From: Christensenella hongkongensis | Lineage (GTDB): Bacteria > Bacillota > Clostridia > Christensenellales > Christensenellaceae | Assembly (NCBI RefSeq): GCF_000981035.1 | Contig: NZ_LAYJ01000131.1 | Span: 1-64,000, forward strand | Length of the DNA stretch: 64,000 bases | Reading direction: 5' to 3' | Shown here: positions 1 through 7,781 of the stretch, piece by piece | Layout: every line of letters starts with the position of its first letter | Position numbering within the stretch: the stretch's first letter is position 1 | Notes under the pieces: model-generated | What the model saw: the letters and a program-made list of their open reading frames with translations, nothing else | Databases searched by the model: none | What the model was told of the DNA's origin: nothing | Translations under genes and position numbers: made by a program

Positions 1-2
1 GG

Positions 3-140
3 TCAATAGGATATTATGCAAGCACAGTAGGGCTGAATGAAGCAACGATAGCAAAATATGTAAGGGAACAATATTTACAAGATCAGGTGATAGATAAAGT
101 AAGCGTGCAGGAAATAGAAGACCCCTTTAGGGGTAGATAA
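3..140 (+). CDS. tnpA: C-terminal fragment of IS200/IS605-family transposase TnpA
   Basis: The open frame entering from the left edge encodes 45 residues ending at TAA (138-140). It contains YYASTVGLNEATIAKY and finishes with EIEDPFRGR. This is the typical tail of the small HUH-type Y1 transposase of IS200/IS605 elements, in which the last helix after the catalytic tyrosine region reads VGLNEATI...YI/VREQ. The catalytic residues lie outside the window, so activity cannot be judged. A cluster of palindromes follows at once, as expected for the right end of such an element. The family call rests on recalled family sequence; whether the element is intact is unknown. Confidence 0.8.
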   Translation, partial: SIGYYASTVGLNEATIAKYVREQYLQDQVIDKVSVQEIEDPFRGR

Positions 141-171
141 GAACAAATGCCATGTGGCTTGAACGAAGAGA

Positions 172-244
172 AAGCCAGCGTCTTTAGACGCTGGCTTGTA
201 TCATGCCCTTTTAGGGCTTTTCATGCCACCCGTTTTACGGGTGG
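172..244 (+). repeat. Three consecutive palindromes, probable right end of the IS200/IS605 element
   Basis: Three hairpins lie within 73 bases. The first is a perfect 12-bp stem, AAGCCAGCGTCT (172-183) with AGACGCTGGCTT (186-197). The second is GCCCT (205-209) with AGGGC (213-217). The third is CCACCCGT (226-233) with ACGGGTGG (237-244). The pentamer TCATG occurs before the second, before the third and after the third (201, 221, 245). Subterminal hairpins next to short tetra- or pentanucleotide cleavage signals are the known recognition structures of IS200/IS605 ends. Assignment to the element is inferred from position; the first stem could also serve as a terminator. Confidence 0.65.
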
Positions 245-250
245 TCATGA

Positions 251-603
251 CTTTGAAAAAACATTTTAAAAACAAAAAATTAACACAATGTATAAATTTT
301 TGTTGCGCGGGGCATGGAATAGAAAAAAATAAACTCCCCCATAACAAAAATTATAACAAGAAATCCTATCACACTTTATTTTGATTAACTGTATAATGAG
401 ATCAACGGTGAAAGAAATTCGATAATCGACCAGACAAATCAAAACCAGACAGAACTGATAGATTGTATTCACAGAACAAAAAAAGATGAAACAAAAACAA
501 ACCGATTCGTCGGTGTCTTAAAGTAATGTTTTTTTATAAGTTTATATATTTGCGGTTTCAGGGAAGAGAACCCTGAAGAATGAAAAAACCAAGGAGGAAA
601 AAA
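251..603 (+). other. Intergenic region upstream of the sugar ABC importer
   Basis: This AT-rich stretch has no supportable gene. A TATAAT hexamer lies at 392-397, but no convincing -35 hexamer is found 16-18 bases upstream, so the importer promoter is only tentatively placed here. The ribosome-binding site AAGGAGG sits at 591-597, before the ATG at 604. No riboswitch or clear operator was recognised. Confidence 0.4.
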
Positions 604-1713
604 ATGAAAAAAAGATTATTGGTATTGATGGTTGTTGTACTTATGGTTGCGTTTACAATGTTTGGCTGCGCTCAGCCGGCAGCTGAAACCGGATCGTCAT
701 CTTCGGCAGCGGGTTCTGCATCTGCAGACGCATCTGCCGCATCCGAAGAGAGCTCGGCTGCTTCCGGAGCGGCTGCGGCAGACTCAATTTATGGCGCGCC
801 AAGCACCCTTTACAAGGAAGGCGGCGGAAACAAGATCGGCATCACGGTTATCGATAATACCATCCCGCATTGCCAGGCCTTCGTAAACGGGGCCTCGGAA
901 GTGATTGAAGCCAATGGGGATATCCCGGTTGTGCTTGATCCCGGTTTTGATGCAGCGGTACAGGCAAACAATATCGACGACTTTGTGGCACAGGGATGCG
1001 TGGGCATCGTATGCGAGACAATCGACGGGCAGGCACTCATTTCTGTAACGCAGAATGCTGTAAATCAGGGAGTAATGGTCGTATCGGCAGACTTTCCGTT
1101 TGCGGAAGGTTATGAAAACCTGATTTGCTCACAGGTTATGACGCCGAATGAAGAAGCGGGTGCTGCGCTTGCTGAAAAAATGGCGGAAGACCTTAATTAT
1201 GAAGGGAAAATCGTCATCCTCGCAAATCCGGGTACAGGCCCGCAGGCGAGGGCGGATGGATTCCGTTCGGTTATCGAGAAATATGAAGGACTTGAACTTG
1301 TATATGACGGAGACGGCGGCGGCGAGGTCGAGAAAGCAAATTCTGTGATGCAGGACCAGTTCCAGGCGAATACGGATATCAGCGCAGTTATCTGCTCGAA
1401 CGACGAACAGGCGATCGGCGCACATACAGCGGCTGAAACAGCCGGTATTGCAGACCAGGTAAAATGCTATGGATTTGACGGAGCTCCTGAAGCGCTCGAT
1501 TTTGTAAAGCAGGGTAAAGAAACGGCGTCCCTTGGACAGCAGCCGTATGCAATGGCCAAACAGTCCGCACTTGACCTTTACAAAGCAATGAAGGGCGAGC
1601 CTGTTGGCGACGCGGTGAAATATACCACATACAAGATCATCACTTCTGAAAACGCAGATGAAGCTGCAGAGTATTACTATGAAGGGGATCCGAACATCAA
1701 ATATGTCGAGTAG
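604..1713 (+). CDS. Sugar ABC transporter substrate-binding lipoprotein (ribose/galactose type)
   Basis: This 369-residue protein opens with a lysine-rich, hydrophobic signal peptide ending in the lipobox-like TMFGC, so it is probably anchored to the outer face of the membrane through a lipidated cysteine. A Ser/Ala-rich linker of about 45 residues follows. The rest is a periplasmic-binding-protein fold of the ribose-binding class, with motifs such as KIGITVIDN, ANPGTGPQARADGF and CSNDEQAIGA. An in-frame ATG at 580 exists, but AAGGAGG at 591-597 fits the ATG at 604. The ATPase and permease genes follow directly. The ligand cannot be read from sequence; a pentose, polyol or related sugar is likely from the neighbours. 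Confidence 0.9.
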   Translation: MKKRLLVLMVVVLMVAFTMFGCAQPAAETGSSSSAAGSASADASAASEESSAASGAAAADSIYGAPSTLYKEGGGNKIGITVIDNTIPHCQAFVNGASEVIEANGDIPVVLDPGFDAAVQANNIDDFVAQGCVGIVCETIDGQALISVTQNAVNQGVMVVSADFPFAEGYENLICSQVMTPNEEAGAALAEKMAEDLNYEGKIVILANPGTGPQARADGFRSVIEKYEGLELVYDGDGGGEVEKANSVMQDQFQANTDISAVICSNDEQAIGAHTAAETAGIADQVKCYGFDGAPEALDFVKQGKETASLGQQPYAMAKQSALDLYKAMKGEPVGDAVKYTTYKIITSENADEAAEYYYEGDPNIKYVE

Positions 1714-1739
1714 TATTTGATTTCACAGACGATGGTGCG

Positions 1740-1756
1740 GGCAGGAAAATCCTGCC
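1740..1756 (+). other. Intercistronic hairpin after the binding-protein gene
   Basis: GGCAGGA (1740-1746) pairs with TCCTGCC (1750-1756) across an AAA loop, between the binding-protein and ATPase genes. No T-run follows. Hairpins in this place often stabilise the upstream mRNA so that binding protein is made in excess over the membrane components. That role is inferred. Confidence 0.5.
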
Positions 1757-1805
1757 TGCAGCCATCAATGGTTAATCGGCCTTGTTACAAGGGAGAATAG
1801 GGAAT

Positions 1806-3302
1806 ATGAACAGCGATACGATATTAGAAATGAAAGGCATCACAAAGATTTTCCCGGGTGTAAAAGCATTAGACCAAGTTGATTTCGACCTGAAAAGGGG
1901 CGAAGTACATGCCCTGCTTGGCGAGAACGGCTCCGGAAAATCTACGTTGATCAAGGTTTTGGGAGGAATCCACAAAGCCGAAGAGGGAGAGATTTTCATC
2001 GATGGTGAAAAAGCTGAGATCGAAGGCGTGCACGACGCGGATAAATATGGCGTCAGCATCGTTCATCAGGAGCTGTCCTTTGCGCCGGATATGACGGTGG
2101 GAGAAAATATTTTTATGGGAAAAGAACCGAAGGGAAAATTCGGTCTCGTTGATTCCAAAAAAGTATATCGCGACTCCGAAAAAATCCTGCGCGAATTTGG
2201 CTCCGATATCGATCCGGACAAAAAAATGAATGCGCTCAGTATCTCGCGCCAGCAGGTAGTTGAAATAGCCAAAGCGCTATCCAATAACGCAAAAATTGTT
2301 GTAATGGACGAACCGTCGGCTTCGTTATCCCTAAAGGAAGTGGAGAACCTGTACAAAACGGTTGACAAGCTCAAGGAAATGGGGATATCGGTCATTTATG
2401 TATCCCACAGGATGGAAGAACTGTTCCGGTTGTGCGACAGGGTAACGGTGCTGCGCGACGGGGAATATGTCGGAACAAGGGAAATCAAGGATATTACGGA
2501 GGACGACCTTGTATCCATGATGGTTGGACGGACGATAGCAGAGCACTATACGACGCATCAGCCCTCGGACGAAGTAATTCTTAAAGTTGAGAATATATCT
2601 TGTGGGGATATGGTAAAAAATGTCGATCTCGAGCTTCATAAGGGAGAGGTAATTGGCATTTCCGGCATTGTGGGCGCGGGCAGGAGTGAATTCGCACGCG
2701 TGTTAGCCGGAATCGATACGGATTACAAGGGAAAGATCACATTGGAAGGAAAGCCGATCAGGATTCATAATCCGGTCGAAGCAATGAAGCATGGGATCAT
2801 TCTCGTGCCAGAAGACAGAAAAAAACAAGGATTGGTTTTGTCGCAGACGGTGGATTTTAATTTGAGCCTCTGCGTCCTCAAAGAATTTATCGGCGTAGTT
2901 GGAATAAACAGTAAAAAGCAACGTCAGATTTGCGACGGCATGATCGAAGAACTGAATATTAAGGTCACATCCGGCGAGATGACGACGCAAAAGCTTTCCG
3001 GTGGGAACCAGCAGAAGGTGGTTATTGGAAAAGCGCTTGCGACAAACCCCAAAATATTATTGCTGGATGAACCTACGCGCGGAATTGACGTAGGCGCAAA
3101 AGCGGAAATTTATGACCTGATCGATAAGCTCGCGAAGAAAGGCATGGCGGTAATCATTATTTCCTCAGAATTGCCTGAAATTATGCGCGTGAGCGATACG
3201 GTATATGTGATGCGCCGCGGAGAAACCGTCGCAAGGATTCCAAAGGAACAGCTCGATGAGGAAGTAATTATCAAACATGCTACCATGGGGGGAAATTCAT
3301 AA
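1806..3302 (+). CDS. Sugar ABC transporter ATP-binding protein, two fused ATPase domains (RbsA/MglA type)
   Basis: This 498-residue cytoplasmic ATPase has two tandem nucleotide-binding domains, as in RbsA, MglA and XylG. The first has Walker A GENGSGKST (residues 39-47) and a weakened signature, LSISRQQVVEIAKAL. The second has the degenerate Walker A GIVGAGRSE and a full signature LSGGNQQKVVIGKAL, followed by LLLDEPTRGID. This asymmetry is usual for the family. The ATG at 1806 is preferred over a TTG at 1782 because homologues begin just before the ATPase domain and a GGGAG element precedes it. The stop overlaps the permease ATG by one base, so the two are probably translationally coupled. 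Confidence 0.92.
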   Translation: MNSDTILEMKGITKIFPGVKALDQVDFDLKRGEVHALLGENGSGKSTLIKVLGGIHKAEEGEIFIDGEKAEIEGVHDADKYGVSIVHQELSFAPDMTVGENIFMGKEPKGKFGLVDSKKVYRDSEKILREFGSDIDPDKKMNALSISRQQVVEIAKALSNNAKIVVMDEPSASLSLKEVENLYKTVDKLKEMGISVIYVSHRMEELFRLCDRVTVLRDGEYVGTREIKDITEDDLVSMMVGRTIAEHYTTHQPSDEVILKVENISCGDMVKNVDLELHKGEVIGISGIVGAGRSEFARVLAGIDTDYKGKITLEGKPIRIHNPVEAMKHGIILVPEDRKKQGLVLSQTVDFNLSLCVLKEFIGVVGINSKKQRQICDGMIEELNIKVTSGEMTTQKLSGGNQQKVVIGKALATNPKILLLDEPTRGIDVGAKAEIYDLIDKLAKKGMAVIIISSELPEIMRVSDTVYVMRRGETVARIPKEQLDEEVIIKHATMGGNS

Positions 3303-4300
3303 TGAAACAGGAAATGACAAAACAATCTTTTTTGGATAAAAAATGGGCGAAGCCCTTTAAAGAGAATTTCGGCATTTTAATGAGCCTGATTGTACTTTGT
3401 GTCGTATTGGGCGTTGTAACAGGATCGTTTTTTACGACGGTAAACATATCAAATGTTTTATTGCAGATATCGACCAATGCGGTAATTGCCTTTGGTATGA
3501 CGTATGTCATCCTGCTCGGCGGCATCGACCTTTCGGTCGGATCGGTCGTGGCGTTATCCGGCATTGCTCTCGTGGCACTTATGTCAAAATCCGGATTTGA
3601 CCTTTTGCCTGCAATACTGGTTGCGGTGGCGATTGGGCTTGCAGTGGGAATTGTAAACGGATTTTTTGTAACAAAATGCAATATGCCCGCATTCATCGTT
3701 ACGTTATCAACCATGATGATCATACGCGGCCTTGCGCTTGTTGTTACGAGTGGTAAACCAGTATATGTCACAGATGAACGTCTTAATTATATTGGAAACG
3801 GGAGGATTGGCAATGTGTTCCCGCTTCAGGTCATTTATATGCTGATCATATTCGTGATTTTGTTCATCGTGCTGAATTATACAAGGTATGGGAAACACCT
3901 GTATGCCACGGGCGGCAACAAAGAGGCCGCAAGATTTTCCGGTATCAATGTTGTAAAAGTATCGTGGATCGCATACATGATCCAGGGCACGCTTGCCGGC
4001 ATTGCGGGCGTTATGACAGCAGCCAAGCTTTATTCCGGACAACCTACCATGGGCAATGGGGCGGAAATGGACGCAATCGCCGCGGTTGTACTTGGCGGCA
4101 CCATGATGACAGGCGGCTCGGGGACGCTTGGGGGTACGCTAATCGGTGCGCTGATTATCGGCGTAATCAACAACGGGTTAAACCTTCTGGGAGTCAATTC
4201 CTACTGGCAGGACGTTGTGAAGGGAATTATTATTCTGTTCGCCGTATACCTCGACATTGCACGGAGGCTGCGCGAGCAGAAAAAGATCAAAAAAGCATAG
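3302..4300 (+). CDS. Sugar ABC transporter permease (RbsC/BPD_transp_2 family)
   Basis: This 332-residue, highly hydrophobic protein has about 8-10 membrane segments. It carries family motifs such as GMTYVILLGGIDLSVGSV near residues 65-80 and a glycine-rich stretch, VLGGTMMTGGSGT, near residue 265. It forms the channel of a ribose-type importer, presumably as a homodimer with the tandem ATPase and lipoprotein encoded just upstream. Its ATG overlaps the ATPase stop (TAATG). The basic C-terminus (RRLREQKKIKKA) is probably cytoplasmic. No second permease is present, which is normal for this subfamily. Confidence 0.92.
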   Translation: MKQEMTKQSFLDKKWAKPFKENFGILMSLIVLCVVLGVVTGSFFTTVNISNVLLQISTNAVIAFGMTYVILLGGIDLSVGSVVALSGIALVALMSKSGFDLLPAILVAVAIGLAVGIVNGFFVTKCNMPAFIVTLSTMMIIRGLALVVTSGKPVYVTDERLNYIGNGRIGNVFPLQVIYMLIIFVILFIVLNYTRYGKHLYATGGNKEAARFSGINVVKVSWIAYMIQGTLAGIAGVMTAAKLYSGQPTMGNGAEMDAIAAVVLGGTMMTGGSGTLGGTLIGALIIGVINNGLNLLGVNSYWQDVVKGIIILFAVYLDIARRLREQKKIKKA

Positions 4301-4332
4301 GCCACAGCGGGTAAATGCCCGCATGGCATAAA

Positions 4333-4360
4333 TTGATACAGGTTTCATAAGCGGTATGAA
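4333..4360 (+). promoter_or_regulatory. Candidate promoter with overlapping inverted repeat, upstream of the RuBisCO-like operon
   Basis: TTGATA (4333-4338) and TATGAA (4355-4360) are 16 bases apart and could be -35 and -10 hexamers. The inverted repeat TTCATA (4344-4349), N5, TATGAA (4355-4360) covers the spacer and the -10, as expected of an operator where a regulator blocks or shapes initiation. The -10 deviates from consensus and no regulator is assigned, so this is a candidate only. Confidence 0.35.
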
Positions 4361-4372
4361 TAGAGGGAATTT

Positions 4373-4392
4373 GGCCCCGTTTTACGGGGGCC
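4373..4392 (+). other. Leader hairpin between importer genes and RuBisCO-like operon
   Basis: GGCCCC (4373-4378) pairs with the G-run and GGCC ending at 4392 around a GTTTTAC centre. No poly-T follows, so it is a weak terminator at best. It may end importer transcription, stabilise the downstream mRNA, or be a repeat: its core CCCGTTTTACGGG also occurs in the third hairpin at 226-244. Confidence 0.45.
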
Positions 4393-4496
4393 TGGTTTCC
4401 TGTTGCCAAAAAAAGGGAAAAAACCGCAAATAAACAGGTGAAATACCGTCCGGACGAGGACGGGGCAAAACAATTATAACTATTCAGGAGGGTAAC

Positions 4497-5732
4497 ATGA
4501 AAATCGAAACTATGACACTATCGGAGCACATCAAGGACGACTATTTGATCGCAACATACTATTTGAACTCTGAAAAAGAGCCGGATCTATACAGCTGGGT
4601 AAAACTGATTGCGGCGGATCAGAGCGCAGGCACATGGACGCACGTGGAAGGCGAAACGCCGGAAATTATTGAAAAATACGGCGCAAAGATCATTGGTATC
4701 TATCCAATGGCGCAGGAGCACGCCTGCATCGCAAGGATTGCTTTTCCGGTAGCGAACTTCCAGATTTATATGCCCATGATACTGAGCACGGTTGCAGGAA
4801 ATGTGTTGGGACAATCCGGCGTGCGTCTTGTGGACATTGAACTGCCCGATCCGGTTTTGGAGCAACTGCCCGGGCCGCTGATGGGAATCGACGGTATTCG
4901 CGGCCTTTTGAACGTTTATGACAGGCCGCTTGTCGGCGCAATATTGAAGCCCTGCATCGGCGTTGGGCCGGAGCTTTCGGCAAGCGGTGCTGCAAAAGCG
5001 GCAGCCGGCGGCGCAGATGTGATCAAGGATGACGAACTGCTTGCGGATCCGGCATATTCGCCAATGGTGGAACGCGTATCCACAGTGATGAAATATTTGA
5101 AGGATATCGGAAAGGATAAGAGCTGCCTGTATGCGGTTAATATCACAGGCGAAAACCTGATAGACCGCGCGCATATGGCGATTGACGCGGGTGCAAACTC
5201 TATCATGGTCAACTATCAGGCGCTTGGCTGGGGTGATGTGGAGGACCTTGTACGTCATTTGAAACGGGAAGGAATCAAAATACCGATCTTTGGCCATTGT
5301 GCTGGAATGGGAGCATATTATACTTCCAAAACAAACGGGATGTCTACATCGCTTGCATGCGGCAAGCTTCCAAGACTGATTGGTATGGATATGTCGCTTG
5401 TATATCCGGACAGCGGACGTTTTGGTATTTCCACAAACGAGCTAGTGGAAACGCACAATGCGCTTTCGGCAGATATGGGTGTGATCAAAAAATCCTTTGA
5501 TACGGTTGCCGGCGGCGTACATCCGGGAACAATACCTTATCTGATGGACCTGCTCGGCGAGGATACCATTCTGATGGCAGGCGGCGGAATTTATGGCCAT
5601 CCGATGGGCGCAACGGCAGGCGCAAAGGCAATCCTGCAGGCAATGAAGGCTTATAAAGCAGGGGTTGACCTTGCAGAAGCTGCAAAGGAACATGAGGAGC
5701 TTGATGCGGCATTAAAATTCTGGTGCAAATAG
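4497..5732 (+). CDS. RuBisCO-like protein (form IV type), probable sugar-phosphate or sugar-acid metabolising enzyme
   Basis: This 411-residue protein has the RuBisCO large-subunit fold. Aligned by eye to the classic enzyme, K151 (GAILKPCIG) matches catalytic K175. K177, D179 and E180 (VIKDDE) match the carbamylated lysine and magnesium ligands K201, D203 and E204. H267 (FGHCAG) matches H294. The second loop lysine K177 is replaced by C153, R295 by C268, S379 by glycine (AGGGI), and no equivalent of loop-6 K334 is evident. It therefore should not fix CO2 but may still enolise or decarboxylate a metal-bound substrate. Known RuBisCO-like proteins act in methionine salvage or on 3-oxo-isoapionate 4-phosphate in apiose catabolism. 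The FGGY kinase and importer nearby favour a sugar-derived substrate. AGGAGG precedes the ATG. Confidence 0.88.
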   Translation: MKIETMTLSEHIKDDYLIATYYLNSEKEPDLYSWVKLIAADQSAGTWTHVEGETPEIIEKYGAKIIGIYPMAQEHACIARIAFPVANFQIYMPMILSTVAGNVLGQSGVRLVDIELPDPVLEQLPGPLMGIDGIRGLLNVYDRPLVGAILKPCIGVGPELSASGAAKAAAGGADVIKDDELLADPAYSPMVERVSTVMKYLKDIGKDKSCLYAVNITGENLIDRAHMAIDAGANSIMVNYQALGWGDVEDLVRHLKREGIKIPIFGHCAGMGAYYTSKTNGMSTSLACGKLPRLIGMDMSLVYPDSGRFGISTNELVETHNALSADMGVIKKSFDTVAGGVHPGTIPYLMDLLGEDTILMAGGGIYGHPMGATAGAKAILQAMKAYKAGVDLAEAAKEHEELDAALKFWCK

Positions 5733-5742
5733 GAGAAAAACA

Positions 5743-6756
5743 ATGGCAAAAACAAAACTGACAAAGGAAAAGCTGCTGGAAATGCTTCATACGATGGTTC
5801 GTATCCGTGAATTTGAGAACGAGGCCATTGAGCTTGCGAAGCAAAACCTGACGCGTGCGGCAGTCCATACCTATAACGGTGAAGAAGCGATTGCAACAGG
5901 TGTGTGCGCTCACCTGACCGATCAGGATTATATTACCTCAACACACAGGGGGCACGGGCACTGCGTCGCCAAGGGCGCGGATCTCAAAAAGATGTTTGCG
6001 GAGCTTATGGCACGTGAGTCCGGCTATTGTAAGGGAAAGGGCGGATCTATGCACATTGCAGACCTCGCAATCGGTATGCTGGGCGCAAATGGTATCGTAG
6101 GCGGCGGAATACCGATTGCAACAGGCGCGGCGCTTGGTATCGACCTGCAGCACGGCGATAATATCGCGGTTTGCTTCTTTGGAGACGGCGCGTCCAATGA
6201 AGGCTCGTTCCACGAATCGCTCAACCTTGCAAGCGTATGGAAACTGCCGGTGGTATTTATCTGTGAAAACAATAAATATGGAATTTCCACGCATATTTCA
6301 AAGTCCATGAATGTAACGCATGTTTCAGACAGGGCGAAGGGATATGGAATTAAAGGAATGACGATCGACGGGAACGACCTTATAGAGGTATATAACACCT
6401 TTGCCGAGGTAGCGGAATATGTACGCGCAGGGAATGGCCCGGTACTCCTTGAAATGGATACCTACCGTCTGAGCGGGCACTATTATGGGGATAATGAAAA
6501 CTACCGTACCAAAGAAGAGGTCGCCCAATGGAAGAAAAAGGATCCTATTGTGCGGGTAAGAGAAGTCCTGAAATCGGAATATGCAATGACGGATGAGCAG
6601 CTCGACCAGATTCGCAAGGAAGAGCATGAAAGAGTCATGAAGGCTTCCGAAGAAGCAAAGTTGGAGCCGGAACCCGGTGCGACGGACCTGACGGAGGACC
6701 TTTACGATCCCGATTTTGAAACGATAGAATGGGTTCCGTTTCAGCCGGTTTCCTGA
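5743..6756 (+). CDS. Thiamine-diphosphate dehydrogenase E1 component, alpha subunit (AcoA/PdhA family)
   Basis: This 337-residue protein carries the ThDP/Mg motif GDGASNEG (residues 147-154) followed by NN in CENNKYGIS, and the histidine-rich THRGHGH loop (67-73). Such subunits pair with a beta subunit to decarboxylate a 2-oxo acid, or cleave acetoin, and pass the acyl group to lipoyl-E2. It begins 10 bases after the RuBisCO-like gene, with AGGAG just before the ATG, and the beta subunit follows. Pyruvate, acetoin and branched-chain subfamilies cannot be separated by eye; similarity in length and motifs is closest to the acetoin/pyruvate group. The operon context suggests a product of the RuBisCO-like pathway as substrate. 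Confidence 0.9.
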   Translation: MAKTKLTKEKLLEMLHTMVRIREFENEAIELAKQNLTRAAVHTYNGEEAIATGVCAHLTDQDYITSTHRGHGHCVAKGADLKKMFAELMARESGYCKGKGGSMHIADLAIGMLGANGIVGGGIPIATGAALGIDLQHGDNIAVCFFGDGASNEGSFHESLNLASVWKLPVVFICENNKYGISTHISKSMNVTHVSDRAKGYGIKGMTIDGNDLIEVYNTFAEVAEYVRAGNGPVLLEMDTYRLSGHYYGDNENYRTKEEVAQWKKKDPIVRVREVLKSEYAMTDEQLDQIRKEEHERVMKASEEAKLEPEPGATDLTEDLYDPDFETIEWVPFQPVS

Positions 6757-6789
6757 TAAAACAGCAAAAAAGAAAGACGAGGCGTTTTT

Positions 6790-7764
6790 ATGAGAAAAAT
6801 CTCTATGAGACAAGCAGTAAACGAAGCGCTGCATATCGCGTTCAACAGTGACGAGCGGATTTTTACAATCGGTGAAGATATCGCGGTATACGGCGGACAG
6901 CTCAGGTGCTCTTACGATCTGCTCGACCATTTTGGCGCGGAGCGCGTACGGGATACGCCCATCTCGGAAACGGGAATCGTGGGCGCGGGAGTAGGTGCTG
7001 CGCTGATTGGCCTGAGGCCGATTGTGGAGCTGTCGTATATTGACTTTATCGGCACCTGTTTTGACCAGATTATGAACCAGGCGGCAAAGATACGCTATAT
7101 GTATGGCGGAGCGGTAAATATTCCGCTTGTAATCAGGACGGAAGGCGGAGCGGGCCTTGGTAACGGGGCGCAGCATTCGCAGTCGCTGGAAGCGATTTTA
7201 AGCCATATTCCCGGAATACGCGTGCTCATGCCTTCCAACGCATATGATGCGAAAGGCTTGCTGCTGCGGGCAATCAGGGACAACAACCCGGTTGTGTTTA
7301 TTGAGCACAAAGCGCTTTATAAGGTGAAGTGCGAGGTGCCGGAGGAGGCATACGAATGCGACTATACCTGCGACATTAAACGCGAAGGAAAAGATATTAC
7401 GATTGTGGCATATTCGGCAATGGTAAATCAGGCGCTTAAGGCCGCGGAACAGCTGGTACAGGAAAATATCGATGTGGAAATCGTGGACGTACGCTCTTTA
7501 GAGCCGCTTGATACGGAAACGATTGTAAAATCCGTACAGAAAACTGGCCGGGCGGTCGTGGTGCACGAGGCATGCAGGAAAGGCGGATTTGGAGCCGAGA
7601 TTGCGTCGCAGATACAGGAAGCGGCATGGGAAAGTTTAAAGGCCCCCGTATTGCGCGTTGGCGCGCCAAACGTGCCGGTTCCATTTGCGCCGGTACTCGA
7701 AAAGCTATTTGTTCCGAATGATGAAAATATCATCGGGGCCGTAAAGGAATGCCTGAATCAATAA
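6790..7764 (+). CDS. Thiamine-diphosphate dehydrogenase E1 component, beta subunit (AcoB/PdhB family)
   Basis: This 324-residue protein matches transketolase-like E1 beta subunits. It contains FTIGEDIAVYGG near residue 25, DTPISETGIVGAGVGAA near residue 57, the EGGAGLGNGAQHSQSLEA segment in place of the usual GAQHSQ motif, and a C-terminal domain beginning at DITIVAYSAMV. It forms the alpha2beta2 E1 heterotetramer with the preceding gene product, giving half of the ThDP site and the face that binds E2. The lipoyl and E2 catalytic proteins lie three genes downstream in the same unit. Confidence 0.9.
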   Translation: MRKISMRQAVNEALHIAFNSDERIFTIGEDIAVYGGQLRCSYDLLDHFGAERVRDTPISETGIVGAGVGAALIGLRPIVELSYIDFIGTCFDQIMNQAAKIRYMYGGAVNIPLVIRTEGGAGLGNGAQHSQSLEAILSHIPGIRVLMPSNAYDAKGLLLRAIRDNNPVVFIEHKALYKVKCEVPEEAYECDYTCDIKREGKDITIVAYSAMVNQALKAAEQLVQENIDVEIVDVRSLEPLDTETIVKSVQKTGRAVVVHEACRKGGFGAEIASQIQEAAWESLKAPVLRVGAPNVPVPFAPVLEKLFVPNDENIIGAVKECLNQ

Positions 7765-7781
7765 TAACAAGGAGACAAGAC

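Noticed and set aside
196-384. 62-codon frame on the plus strand after the IS hairpins
   Set aside because: It starts inside a palindrome, has no ribosome-binding site and encodes a low-complexity basic sequence with no family features.
4497-5732. A genuine CO2-fixing RuBisCO
   Set aside because: Several catalytic residues are replaced and no loop-6 lysine is visible; no phosphoribulokinase gene is nearby. It is a RuBisCO-like protein.
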